Assembly: GCF_025770765.1 (NCBI RefSeq)
Contig: NZ_JANZKY010000012.1
Location: 124,001 to 188,000, forward strand
Source: Propionivibrio soli
GTDB lineage: Bacteria > Pseudomonadota > Gammaproteobacteria > Burkholderiales > Rhodocyclaceae
Direction: 5' to 3'
Length of the DNA stretch: 64,000 bases
Shown: piece by piece, positions 1 to 8,798 of the stretch
How the letters are laid out: every line of letters starts with the position of its first letter
Numbering within the stretch: position 1 is the stretch's first letter
Translations under genes and position numbers: made by a program
The notes under the pieces: model-generated
Databases searched by the model: none
The model's input: the letters and a program-made list of their open reading frames with translations, nothing else
Told to the model about the DNA's origin: nothing

Positions 1-546
1 CCGCTCGTGTTTACCGGTGCCATGGATTACTGGCCGAACATTGATGGTGTCAGCTGGTTTGCACGCGAGGTGTTGCCCACGCTCCTCAAACGCAGTCCGC
101 AATTGCGGTTCTACATCGTCGGGCGCAGCCCGGCACCGGCGGTAACGGCGCTCGCCGACGAGCACGTCGTGGTTACCGGTACCGTACCCGACATTCGACC
201 GTACCTGCGTTACGCCCGGGTGGTTGTGGCGCCATTGCGCGTCGCACGGGGCATACAGAACAAAATTCTCGAAGCCATGGCGATGGCGGTACCGGTTGTT
301 GCGGCCGCAGAATGCGCCGGAGCTGTCGACGCGGTCCCGGGCAAAGACCTTCTGACGGCGGGCGCGCCCGAGGAATTCGTCTGTCATGTTGAAAGGCTGC
401 TGGACGATGCGGCGGAAGCCGAGGTGATGGGGCGAGCCGCACGGCGCCGGGTGCTCGAACGTTACAGTTGGGACGCGCATCTGGCGCGTATCGATGATCT
501 GCTGCTTCAGGAGGGATCTGCGAACCCAGCAGGAGCCGCGGCATGA
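1..546 (+). CDS. Glycosyltransferase (GT4), XrtA-associated stp1-like, C-terminal part
   Basis: The frame is open from the first base, so the 5' end lies outside the window; 181 codons remain. The visible part is the C-terminal Rossmann lobe of a GT-B glycosyltransferase. It opens with a nucleotide-binding segment (VFTGAMDYWPN) and contains the GT4 E-x7-E-type region (ILEAMAMAVPVVA), which normally binds the sugar-nucleotide donor. The GAMDYWPN segment resembles the sugar transferase 1 family of PEP-CTERM/exosortase A clusters (recognition from memory). The stop codon overlaps the next ATG by 4 bp (ATGA), implying translational coupling. It is a cytoplasmic enzyme of repeat-unit assembly; donor and linkage cannot be read from the sequence. 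Confidence 0.9.
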   Translation, partial: PLVFTGAMDYWPNIDGVSWFAREVLPTLLKRSPQLRFYIVGRSPAPAVTALADEHVVVTGTVPDIRPYLRYARVVVAPLRVARGIQNKILEAMAMAVPVVAAAECAGAVDAVPGKDLLTAGAPEEFVCHVERLLDDAAEAEVMGRAARRRVLERYSWDAHLARIDDLLLQEGSANPAGAAA

Positions 547-1766
547 ATGCCCGGGAAACATTGGGTGAAGAGCGGATCAGCGATAGCCGGCCGCTCGTGG
601 TGCATGTGATGTACCGGTTTGATGTCGGTGGGCTCGAAAACGGCATTGTGAACCTCATCAACCATATGCCGCGCGACGCGTATCGGCATGCCATCGTGTC
701 GTTGACCGACGTGACGGATTTCCGGCAGCGTATTCGTCGCGACGACGTCCAATTTGTAGCGCTCGAGAAGCCACCCGGTCATGCCTTATGGATCTATCCC
801 AAGATCTACCGCGTCTTCCGCCAATTGCGACCGGCCATCGTTCATACCCGCAATCTCGGGGCGCTCGAGGTCGTTGTCCCGGCCTGGGCCGCGGGAGCGG
901 CGATTCGTATTCATGGAGAACACGGACGGGATGTCTCCGATATGGACGGGACGAATCGGAAGTACCAGTGGATTCGCCGGCTTTACCGTCCGTTCGTGAC
1001 TTATTACATAGCGCTATCGCGCAACCTGGCCCACTATCTGACCCATACGATCGGAATACGGCAGGACTGCGTTGAGCATATCTACAACGGTGTGGATACG
1101 GTGCGTTTCCAACCGTCAGATACGAGACAGCCGATTGCTGGTTGCCCTTTCAATGATCAGAACCATTGGCTAGTCGGCACCGTCGGCAGGATGCAGCCGA
1201 TCAAGGATCAGCCGACGCTGGTGCGGGCGTTTATCCGGGCGTTGGAGATCGCGCCGGAATTGAAGGCTTCGCTGCGTCTCGTTTTGGTCGGGGACGGTCC
1301 GCTGAAAGCTCAGTGCGAGACTTTGCTGACGGAGGCGGGTTGTCGAGAGATAGCGTGGCTTCCGGGTGAGCGCGGCGATGTTCCCGATGTGCTGCGCGGA
1401 CTCGATTGCTTTGTACTGCCGTCGTTGTCGGAAGGCATCTCGAACGCGATTCTCGAAGCCATGGCCAGCGGTCTGCCGGTCATTGCGACCGATGTCGGCG
1501 GTAACGGAGAACTCGTCGTCGCAGGCGAAACCGGCGAGTTGGTTCCGGTGAGCGACGTAGATGCCATGGCCCAAACCATCGTCGCCTATGCGCGCGATCG
1601 CGGGCGAGCGAAGCGGGCCGGACGCGCAGGGCGCGAACTCGCAGAGCGTCGCTTCAGTCTGACGGCGATGGTGCAGAGCTACCAGTCGTTGTACGACCGT
1701 CTGCTGGGCTCGCACCGTACGGAGCCCGGCTTTGCCGGCGAAAGAGCGCCCACAGCGCGGAGTTGA
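543..1766 (+). CDS. Glycosyltransferase (GT4), XrtA-associated stp2-like
   Basis: 407-residue GT-B enzyme. The N-terminal lobe starts with VVHVMYRFDVGGLENG, the GG-(L/T)-E acceptor-side motif typical of GT4. The C-terminal lobe has a VGTVGRM strand, a GDGP turn and the donor-site region SEGISNAILEAMASGLPVIA with the E-x7-E pair. It matches the sugar transferase 2 family that accompanies exosortase A. The start is fixed by the 4-bp ATGA overlap with the preceding glycosyltransferase. The gene is followed 23 bp later by the amidotransferase gene, a pairing usual in XrtA loci. Acceptor and donor are unknown. Confidence 0.92.
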   Translation: MNARETLGEERISDSRPLVVHVMYRFDVGGLENGIVNLINHMPRDAYRHAIVSLTDVTDFRQRIRRDDVQFVALEKPPGHALWIYPKIYRVFRQLRPAIVHTRNLGALEVVVPAWAAGAAIRIHGEHGRDVSDMDGTNRKYQWIRRLYRPFVTYYIALSRNLAHYLTHTIGIRQDCVEHIYNGVDTVRFQPSDTRQPIAGCPFNDQNHWLVGTVGRMQPIKDQPTLVRAFIRALEIAPELKASLRLVLVGDGPLKAQCETLLTEAGCREIAWLPGERGDVPDVLRGLDCFVLPSLSEGISNAILEAMASGLPVIATDVGGNGELVVAGETGELVPVSDVDAMAQTIVAYARDRGRAKRAGRAGRELAERRFSLTAMVQSYQSLYDRLLGSHRTEPGFAGERAPTARS

Positions 1767-1789
1767 ATGAAGAAAAGTGAGTTACCGAT

Positions 1790-3733
1790 ATGTGCGGAAT
1801 AACGGGCATCTTCGATATCCGCGGTAGGCGTGACATCGAGCGCGCGGTGCTCACGCGCATGAATGAGTCGCAACACCATCGCGGTCCGGTAGAGGGCGGC
1901 CTGCATATCGAGCCTGGCGTGGGTCTTGGCCATCGCCGCTTGTCCATCATCGACCTGTCGACGGGGCAGCAGCCCTTGTACAACGAAGATGGGACCGTCT
2001 GTATCGTCTTTAATGGCGAAATCTACAACTACCAGGAACTAATTCCCGAACTGAAGGCGCTCGGGCACGTTTTTCATACGCGCAGCGACACCGAGGTGAT
2101 CGTGCACGCGTGGGAAAGCTGGGGCGAACAGTGCGTCCAGCGTTTCCGCGGTATGTTTGCGTTCGCGCTCTGGGATCGCTCCCGGCAAACGCTGTTTCTG
2201 GCCCGCGACCGGCTTGGCGTCAAGCCGCTCTATTATGCGCAGCTTCAGGACGGCACATTCCTTTTCGGATCCGAGCTCAAGTCGCTGCTCGCCCACGGCG
2301 GCCTCGACCGGACGATCGATCCTCTCGCGGTTGAAGAATACTTCGCGCTCGGCTACGTCGCGGAGCCGCGCACCATCTTCCGCCAGGCGAGGAAGCTTCC
2401 ACCGGCTTGCACTCTGCTGGTCAAGCGCGGGGAGCCGGTGCCCGAGCCAAGGGAATACTGGGATGTGCGGTTTACCTTAAACAACCCGGTGAGCGTTGAG
2501 GACGCCTGCGCCGAACTCAATCGACGACTTAACGAATCGATCCGGCTGCGCATGATTGCCGAGGTGCCGCTTGGGGCGTTCCTTTCGGGTGGCGTGGATT
2601 CCAGCGCCGTCGTCGCGTTAATGGCAGGGATGTCGGATGGTCCTGTTAATACCTGCTCCATCGCATTCGCCGAGAAGGCCTTCAATGAGTCTGAGTTCGC
2701 ACAGGCGGTCGCGGATCGCTACCGGACGAATCACCGGGTGGAGACGGTCGAGAGCGACGATTTCGATCTGATTGATCGCCTGGCCCGGCTCTATGACGAG
2801 CCGTATGCCGACAGCTCGGCGATTCCAACGTATCGGGTCTGCGAACTGGCACGCAAGCACGTGACCGTGGCGCTTTCGGGAGATGGCGGCGACGAGTCAT
2901 TCGGCGGTTATAGCCGTTATCGGCAACACCTCGCGGAGGAACTGCGGCGCAAAGCACTGCCTCGAGCCATTCGCGAACCGCTGTTCGGTTTCCTCGGCCG
3001 TGTTTATCCCAAGGCGGATTGGGCGCCGCGCGTTTTCCGGGCCAAAACGACATTCGAGAGTCTCGCGCGCGGGCCGGTGCAGGATTACTTCAACACAGTA
3101 TCCGTCTTGCGAGCGCCAATGCGGGAGCGCTTGTTCAGTACTCGTTTCAAGGCCGAGATCGCGGGCTACGACGCCTCGCAAGTCTTTGATCGCCACGCGG
3201 CCCGGGCCGACACCGACGATCCTCTTGCGCTCATCCAGTATCTCGACTTGAAGACCTATCTTGTCGGCGACATCAACACCAAGGTGGATCGTGCGAGCAT
3301 GGCACACGCGCTCGAGGTCCGTGAGCCGCTGATGGATCACGAACTCGTCGAATGGCTGGCGACCTTGCCGTCCTCTCTGAAAATCAGGGGCCAGGAGGGA
3401 AAGCATTTACTCAAGACGGCAATGAAACCGTACTTGCCACACGATGTCCTCTACCGCCCGAAAATGGGTTTTGCCGTTCCGTTGGCGCGTTGGTTTCGCG
3501 GTCCGCTACGCGAACGTGTTCGGGAGTCGCTTCTCGGCTCTCGACTTGCGGATACCGGTTGGTTCAACCGCCCGTATCTTGAACGACTCATCGACGTTCA
3601 TCAGTCGGGTGCCCAAGATTACAGCGCCTCCTTGTGGTCGCTGCTGATGTTCGAAGCCTTTTTACGCAACGTCCTGGACACGACGCAGCAGCCGACCGTG
3701 CGGGGCCTTGAAGAAGCGGAAGTCGTTTCATGA
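1790..3733 (+). CDS. asnB: Asparagine synthase-type amidotransferase, exosortase A-associated type 1
   Basis: 647 residues beginning MCGITGIFD, so the class II glutaminase nucleophile Cys2 is exposed after Met removal. The N-terminal Ntn glutaminase domain covers about residues 1-215. The C-terminal ATP-pyrophosphatase/synthetase domain carries the P-loop SGGVDSS at residues 266-272 and a later SGDGGDESFGGY segment. The family transfers ammonia from glutamine to an adenylated carboxylate. In EPS loci the acceptor is thought to be a sugar acid or amino-acid substituent, not free aspartate. The neighbourhood (stp2 before, stp3 after with 4-bp ATGA overlap) is the standard XrtA arrangement. Length and motifs are complete. 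The true acceptor is unknown; a uronic acid made by the TviB/TviC pair encoded at 59569-61901 is a plausible inference. Confidence 0.93.
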   Translation: MCGITGIFDIRGRRDIERAVLTRMNESQHHRGPVEGGLHIEPGVGLGHRRLSIIDLSTGQQPLYNEDGTVCIVFNGEIYNYQELIPELKALGHVFHTRSDTEVIVHAWESWGEQCVQRFRGMFAFALWDRSRQTLFLARDRLGVKPLYYAQLQDGTFLFGSELKSLLAHGGLDRTIDPLAVEEYFALGYVAEPRTIFRQARKLPPACTLLVKRGEPVPEPREYWDVRFTLNNPVSVEDACAELNRRLNESIRLRMIAEVPLGAFLSGGVDSSAVVALMAGMSDGPVNTCSIAFAEKAFNESEFAQAVADRYRTNHRVETVESDDFDLIDRLARLYDEPYADSSAIPTYRVCELARKHVTVALSGDGGDESFGGYSRYRQHLAEELRRKALPRAIREPLFGFLGRVYPKADWAPRVFRAKTTFESLARGPVQDYFNTVSVLRAPMRERLFSTRFKAEIAGYDASQVFDRHAARADTDDPLALIQYLDLKTYLVGDINTKVDRASMAHALEVREPLMDHELVEWLATLPSSLKIRGQEGKHLLKTAMKPYLPHDVLYRPKMGFAVPLARWFRGPLRERVRESLLGSRLADTGWFNRPYLERLIDVHQSGAQDYSASLWSLLMFEAFLRNVLDTTQQPTVRGLEEAEVVS

Positions 3734-4950
3734 GCTTGCGGATTCTGCACGTCCTCGATCATTCGATTCCGCTGCATAGCGGCTATACGTTCCGCACGCT
3801 TTCGATCCTGCGCGAGCAACGCAAGCGGGGTTGGGAAACGTTTCACCTGACGACACCGAAACACGTCGGGTGCTCGCTCATGGAAGAGGATGTCGAAGGG
3901 TGGCACTTCTTTCGGACGCCCGGTGTTGGTGGCGGCATTAACCGGTTGCCGGTCCTTGGCGAACTGGCACTGATCCGTCGAGTTGAAAAGCGCCTCCTCG
4001 AGGTGGTGCGCAAAGTCGGGCCGGATATCCTGCATGCGCATTCGCCCGTTCTGAATGCGATCCCTGCTTTGCGCGTCGGCCATCGGCTTGGGATTCCAGT
4101 TGTCTACGAAGTTCGCGCCTTCTGGGAGGATGCGGCCGTTGACCATGGGACGACGCACGAAGGCAGCGCGCGGTACCGAATGACGCGCAATCTCGAAACC
4201 TGGGCACTAAAGCGAGCCGATCACGTTACGACGATTTGCGAGGGGCTGCGTTCAGACATCTTGGCGCGTGGTGTTCCGCCCAACCGTGTGACGGTGATCC
4301 CGAATGCTGTCGACGTTGATGCCTTCGATACGACAGGTGTCCCCGATGAAGCCTTGAAGGCCGAACTGGGCCTGGCCGGTTGCACTGTCGTTGGTTTCAT
4401 TGGGTCTTTCTACGCGTACGAAGGACTCGACCTCTTGCTCGAAGCTTTTCCGCTGGTCTTGTTCCGGCTTCCCGACGTGCGGCTGCTGCTGGTCGGCGGT
4501 GGTCCTCAAGAAGCGGCGCTGAAGGAGCGCGTGAAGCGGCTGAAGATCGAAGACAAAGTTGTCTTCACGGGGCGCGTTCCTCATCAGGAGGTACAGCGCT
4601 ACTACGACCTCATCGACGTACTGGCTTATCCCCGTCACTCGATGCGCTTGACGGAACTCGTGACACCGCTCAAACCGCTGGAAGCGATGGCCCAAGGTAG
4701 GTTGTTCGTGGCCTCCGATGTGGGCGGGCATCGGGAACTGATCCGCGACGGTGAGACCGGTGTCCTTTTCCATGCAGGAAGCGCAAGCTCGTTGGCCGAG
4801 TCGATCACCAAACTGTTGGCCAAGCGCGAGTATTGGCCTGAACTACGTACGGCCGGCCGCCAATTCGTGGAGAAGGAGCGTAACTGGGAGAACTCGGTCG
4901 GCCGTTACCAGGCGGTGTATGAAAGTCTGTGTGGCGGAGGACTGGCGTAA
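3730..4950 (+). CDS. Glycosyltransferase (GT4), XrtA-associated stp3-like
   Basis: 406-residue GT-B glycosyltransferase. It starts MSLRILHVLDHSIPLHSGYTF, where the HS-G-Y-T-F segment is characteristic of the exosortase A-associated third sugar transferase (Daro_2409-type). The C-terminal lobe contains VGFIGSFYAYEGLDLLL, LLVGGGPQ and the donor region LTELVTPLKPLEAMAQGR with E-x7-E spacing. It overlaps the upstream amidotransferase by ATGA, and its TAA shares one base with the next ATG, so the genes are almost certainly cotranslated. Predicted cytoplasmic, using a nucleotide-sugar donor; linkage unknown. Confidence 0.93.
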   Translation: MSLRILHVLDHSIPLHSGYTFRTLSILREQRKRGWETFHLTTPKHVGCSLMEEDVEGWHFFRTPGVGGGINRLPVLGELALIRRVEKRLLEVVRKVGPDILHAHSPVLNAIPALRVGHRLGIPVVYEVRAFWEDAAVDHGTTHEGSARYRMTRNLETWALKRADHVTTICEGLRSDILARGVPPNRVTVIPNAVDVDAFDTTGVPDEALKAELGLAGCTVVGFIGSFYAYEGLDLLLEAFPLVLFRLPDVRLLLVGGGPQEAALKERVKRLKIEDKVVFTGRVPHQEVQRYYDLIDVLAYPRHSMRLTELVTPLKPLEAMAQGRLFVASDVGGHRELIRDGETGVLFHAGSASSLAESITKLLAKREYWPELRTAGRQFVEKERNWENSVGRYQAVYESLCGGGLA

Positions 4951-6053
4951 TGTCCCTCTTCGGGATGCGCCTGGCGCTTGTCGGGCCGTTGCCGCCGCCA
5001 TCAGGAGGCATGGCGACGCAGACGTTGCAATTGGCGGAACTGCTCAGGAACGAAGGGTTGCAGGTTGACCTCATCCAGACGAACCCGGCTTACCGTCCCG
5101 CCTGGATCGCGTATGTTCCTGTTCTGCGTGCCCTTTTTAGACTCATGCCCTATCTTCTCGCGTTGTGGCGACGTGCTGCGCAGTGCGACCTTTTCCACGT
5201 GATGGCAAATTCGGGCTGGTCTTGGCATCTGTTTGCCGCACCGGCGATCTGGATTGCACATCTGCGCGGGAAGCCGGTCGTTGTGCACTACCACGGCGGT
5301 GAAGCGGAGGCGTTTCTCGGGCAGTCGGCTCGCTGCGTATCGTTGAGCTTGCGGCAGGCGAGCGCGTTGATCGTGCCGTCGGGGTTTCTTAAATCCGTGT
5401 TCGGCCGCTTTGGTCTGGCGGCGATGATCGTTCCCAACGTCGTCGACCTTTCGTGCTTCAACCACGCGCGTCCTCCTCTTGGCGCACGTCGAAACTTCTT
5501 TGTGCCGCGCAATCTGGAGCCAGTCTACGACAACGAGACCGCGCTGCAGGCGTTTGCCGTGGTACATCGCATTTACCCGGATGCGCGCCTGACCATCGCC
5601 GGATCAGGGCCTTCCGAAGTATCTCTGCGGGCAATGGCACGAAGTCTCGGCGTCGACAGTGCTGTGGAGTTTGCCGGTCGCATGGACAGGCAAGCGATGG
5701 CTAGTGCTTATCAACGTGCGGCTGTCGTCGTCAACCCGAGCCTTGCGGACAACATGCCCGTATCGATACTGGAAGCCTTGGCAAGCGGGGTCCCTGTCGT
5801 CAGTACCGATGTCGGCGGAATCCGATACCTGGTGAAGCACGAGCATAGCGCTTTGCTCGTTCCGCCACGCTCGCCAAAAGCCATGGCCGAAGCGATGTTG
5901 CGCCTGATGGATGATGTCGCCCTGTCCGAGCGTCTTGTCGGCAATGGGCTCACCGAAGCACAAAAGTATACGTGGTCCCGGGTGTGGCCTGTTTTGTCCG
6001 ACGTGTATCGCACGGCCGCGCGACCGAGCCTGGAGCAGTGGGAGACACAATAA
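4950..6053 (+). CDS. Glycosyltransferase family 4 protein
   Basis: 367 residues from the ATG at 4950, which overlaps the upstream TAA by one base (TAATG). A GTG at 4929 would lengthen it by 7 residues but has no better signal. N-terminal MRLALVGPLPPPSGGMATQT is a textbook GT4 opening with the P-P-x-G-G loop. The C-terminal lobe has FVPRNLEPVYDNETAL, IAGSGP and NMPVSILEALASGVPVVSTDVGGI with the E-x7-E donor residues. The 3' end overlaps the next gene by one base. Its role is addition of one sugar to the growing lipid-linked repeat; specificity is unknown. Confidence 0.9.
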   Translation: MSLFGMRLALVGPLPPPSGGMATQTLQLAELLRNEGLQVDLIQTNPAYRPAWIAYVPVLRALFRLMPYLLALWRRAAQCDLFHVMANSGWSWHLFAAPAIWIAHLRGKPVVVHYHGGEAEAFLGQSARCVSLSLRQASALIVPSGFLKSVFGRFGLAAMIVPNVVDLSCFNHARPPLGARRNFFVPRNLEPVYDNETALQAFAVVHRIYPDARLTIAGSGPSEVSLRAMARSLGVDSAVEFAGRMDRQAMASAYQRAAVVVNPSLADNMPVSILEALASGVPVVSTDVGGIRYLVKHEHSALLVPPRSPKAMAEAMLRLMDDVALSERLVGNGLTEAQKYTWSRVWPVLSDVYRTAARPSLEQWETQ

Positions 6054-7408
6054 TGAGCCTTTACACCTCGTTGGTGGCCAACCTTTTGTTCCCCTTGCAG
6101 GAAAAGCTGAAAGGGCATGGTACGGTGGCGATCCGCCGGGCAATGGATGAATCGCAGTGGTGGCCGAAAGAGCGTCTCGATGCTCTCCGCCTGCAGCGGC
6201 TACGCGATTTGCTCACGAAGGCGACCGAACATGTGCCGCATTACAGGGATTGCTTCCGGCGCATCGAGTTCGATCCGAAGGCGATTACCTCACTCAAGGA
6301 TCTGGAGCACCTGCCTTTTCTCACCAAAGCCGTTATTCGCGCAGAGGGCGACCGCATGAAGTCTGCCGTCGCCCATGATCTTGCCCGATTCAATACCGGC
6401 GGGTCGTCTGGCGAGCCGTTGATCTTCTTCATCGGCAACGAACGGGTGAGCCACGATGTGGCGGCGAAGTGGCGTGCGACCCGTTGGTGGGACGTGGATA
6501 TCGGCGATCCCGAGATCGTTGTTTGGGGATCCCCGATCGAACTGGGTGCTCAGGATCGCGTGCGGGGCTTGCGCGATGCACTGATGCGGACCGAACTATT
6601 GCCTGCGTTCGAGATGTCGGATGCGAATGTCTCCCGCTTTGTCGAGCGTATCAGGGAGCGCCGCCCCAAGATGGTTTTTGGCTACCCGTCGGCGATTAGC
6701 CATATCGCCTCGCACGCCAAGAAACAGGGAGTTCGGCTCGACGATCTGGGAGTCAAGGTCGTCTTCTGTACGTCCGAGCGGTTGTACGACCATCAACGGG
6801 AGGTCATTTCTGCGGCCTTCAGTTGCCCGGTTGCCAACGGCTACGGCGGGCGCGACGCCGGATTCATTGCCCATGCGTGCCCTGCGGGGGGCATGCATAT
6901 TACGGCGGAAGACGTGATCGTCGAAATCATCGACGAGCAAGGAAACGTTCAGCCGACCGGCGTAGCTGGAGAAATTGTCGTGACGCACCTGGCTACGGCG
7001 GACTTCCCCTTCATTCGCTACCGGACAGGCGACATTGGGACGTTGTCTGATGAAGCGTGCCCGTGCGGTCGTGGGTTGCCGTTGCTGAAGGACATCCAGG
7101 GCCGGAGCACGGACTTCGTCGTGGCTTCGGATGGAACGGTCATGCACGGGCTGTCGCTCGTGTACATTCTGCGCGATATTCCGGGCATGAAGGCTTTCAA
7201 GGTCATTCAGGAAAGCCGGGAACTGACGCGTGTCCTCATGGTCACTGAACCGCCGTTCACTGAAAACCGGATTGCTGACGTGATCACAGGATTCAAACAA
7301 CGGCTTGGAAGCTCTGTCGAGGTACAGGTGGAGCTGGCCCAAAGCATACCCGCCGAAGCGTCGGGGAAATTCCGCTATATCGTAAGTCACGCCATCCAAA
7401 CAGCCTAG
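6053..7408 (+). CDS. PaaK/CapK-like adenylate-forming enzyme
   Basis: 451 residues from the ATG at 6053 (one-base overlap with the preceding TAA); the frame stays open upstream but only antedates the coupled start. The N-terminal helical region carries the R-LRDLL-A-HVPHYR pattern typical of the CapK branch. The AMP-binding P-loop is NTGGSSGEPL. A later ATP-binding segment reads NGYGGRDAGFIAHACP, followed by FPFIRYRTGDIGTLSDEACPCGRGLP with the conserved C-x-C-G-R and then GRSTDFV. Phenylacetate-CoA ligase homologues in capsule loci activate an unknown carboxylate as an adenylate. Here it could serve an acyl or amino-acid substituent (inference). A second, diverged copy lies at 23442-24797. 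Confidence 0.88.
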   Translation: MSLYTSLVANLLFPLQEKLKGHGTVAIRRAMDESQWWPKERLDALRLQRLRDLLTKATEHVPHYRDCFRRIEFDPKAITSLKDLEHLPFLTKAVIRAEGDRMKSAVAHDLARFNTGGSSGEPLIFFIGNERVSHDVAAKWRATRWWDVDIGDPEIVVWGSPIELGAQDRVRGLRDALMRTELLPAFEMSDANVSRFVERIRERRPKMVFGYPSAISHIASHAKKQGVRLDDLGVKVVFCTSERLYDHQREVISAAFSCPVANGYGGRDAGFIAHACPAGGMHITAEDVIVEIIDEQGNVQPTGVAGEIVVTHLATADFPFIRYRTGDIGTLSDEACPCGRGLPLLKDIQGRSTDFVVASDGTVMHGLSLVYILRDIPGMKAFKVIQESRELTRVLMVTEPPFTENRIADVITGFKQRLGSSVEVQVELAQSIPAEASGKFRYIVSHAIQTA

Positions 7409-7426
7409 AACGGAGCTGTTGCTTCT

Positions 7427-8788
7427 ATGCGCGATCTCTTCGTAACCATCGTCTTCTTCGGCTCGCTCGCCTTAGCGTTGCGGCGGCCATACGTGGCGGC
7501 ATTGCTGTGGGTCTGGATCGGGCTGATGAATCCGCACCGTCTAGGCTGGGGCTTCGCGTACAACTTCCCCTTCGCAATGATCGCCGCCTGTGTGTTGCTG
7601 GGTGCGATCCTGATCAACCCGGGAAAAACCCGTTGGCCGAAAGGGACCACGGTTTTCTTTCTCGTGGCACTGACGGCATGGATGGGAGTGACGACGCTCG
7701 GAGCCATTGTGTTCAGCACGAGCGTTACCCATTACATTGAAACGCTGAAAGTTCTGTTGATGACGCTCGTCGTCGCAGCGGTCGTACGGTCTCGAGAAGA
7801 AATCCTCGGCTTGGTTGCCGTTGTGACGGGTTCCATTGCCTTCTTTGGCATAAAAGGAGGAGTGTTCACGATCATGACCGGCGGCAACCATCTGGTCTGG
7901 GGACCGCCGATGAGTGTCATCGAAGGGAATAACGAGTTGGCGGTGGCGCTCATTATCACCGTGCCGTTTCTTTACTATCTGGCGACGCATGTGCCGTTGA
8001 TCAAGCAAATGCCGTTCTTCCGTTGGTTCTCAACGCGCTTGTTAACCACTGGGTTCTACGCGGCGATTCCGTTGTGCCTAATTTCAGCATTGGGAAGCCA
8101 TTCGCGCGGCGCCTTGTTGGCAATGGCGGCCATGGGGTCGGTGCTGTGGTGGCGAAGCAAATCCAAGATTTCACTGGGCATCGTTTTCGTGTTGATGTCT
8201 GCGGTGGCCCTGGTCTTCATGCCCGAGGGCTGGACGGAGCGCATGCACACCATCAGCACCTACGAGGAAGATGCCTCCGCGATGGGCCGCATCAACGCCT
8301 GGACGATGGCGATCAACATCGCGAATGATCGGCTACTAGGGGCTGGATTCGAGACCGCTTCTCCGCCTATCTACATGCAGTACGCCCCGAACCCGAACTT
8401 CGTCATTGTGGCGCACAGCATTTATTTTCAGGTGCTCGGAGAACACGGATACATCGGCCTTCTGCTCTATCTGACCTTCTGGTTCCTGACATATCGGTTG
8501 GCAGGGCGCGTCGTGCGCATTACGACGGGGAAACCGGAATTTGAATGGGCCAACATCCTCGGCTCGATGGCGAAGGTCAGCCTGGTCGGATTCGCCGTGG
8601 GCGGCGCTTTCCTCAGCCTGGCTTATTGGGATATGCCGTTCTACATCATGGTGATTTTGCTGTGTACCGAACGGCTCGTCGGCGATCAATTGGCCGAGGA
8701 TGCGCGCTGCACTGCGGCCGCTGGGGCCGTTGGATTCGCTGCCTCGGGACGACAGGAAGCGGCCATGGCTTACTCGGGCAGCCGGTAG
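7427..8788 (+). CDS. O-antigen ligase/polymerase-like membrane protein, exosortase A-associated
   Basis: 453 residues, strongly hydrophobic with about ten to twelve membrane segments. The N-terminus (LFVTIVFFGSLALALRRPYVAALLWVWIG, written here only in part as LRRPYVAALLWVW and WIGLMNPHRLGWG) matches the putative O-glycosylation ligase family of XrtA systems. A large periplasmic loop holds the EGNNELA segment. A further part, AHSIYFQVLGEHG, is the H-S-x-Y-F signature of the Wzy/WaaL superfamily. The family acts at the periplasmic face of the inner membrane. It could polymerise the repeat (Wzy) or ligate glycan to a PEP-CTERM protein; both have been proposed. It lies directly before xrtA. Confidence 0.9.
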   Translation: MRDLFVTIVFFGSLALALRRPYVAALLWVWIGLMNPHRLGWGFAYNFPFAMIAACVLLGAILINPGKTRWPKGTTVFFLVALTAWMGVTTLGAIVFSTSVTHYIETLKVLLMTLVVAAVVRSREEILGLVAVVTGSIAFFGIKGGVFTIMTGGNHLVWGPPMSVIEGNNELAVALIITVPFLYYLATHVPLIKQMPFFRWFSTRLLTTGFYAAIPLCLISALGSHSRGALLAMAAMGSVLWWRSKSKISLGIVFVLMSAVALVFMPEGWTERMHTISTYEEDASAMGRINAWTMAINIANDRLLGAGFETASPPIYMQYAPNPNFVIVAHSIYFQVLGEHGYIGLLLYLTFWFLTYRLAGRVVRITTGKPEFEWANILGSMAKVSLVGFAVGGAFLSLAYWDMPFYIMVILLCTERLVGDQLAEDARCTAAAGAVGFAASGRQEAAMAYSGSR

Positions 8789-8798
8789 CGCGGAGGGC

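Noticed and set aside
6053-7408. Phenylacetate catabolism (paaK) assignment
   Set aside because: The family match is real but no other paa genes are present and the gene is coupled to glycosyltransferases; a glycan-related role is more plausible.
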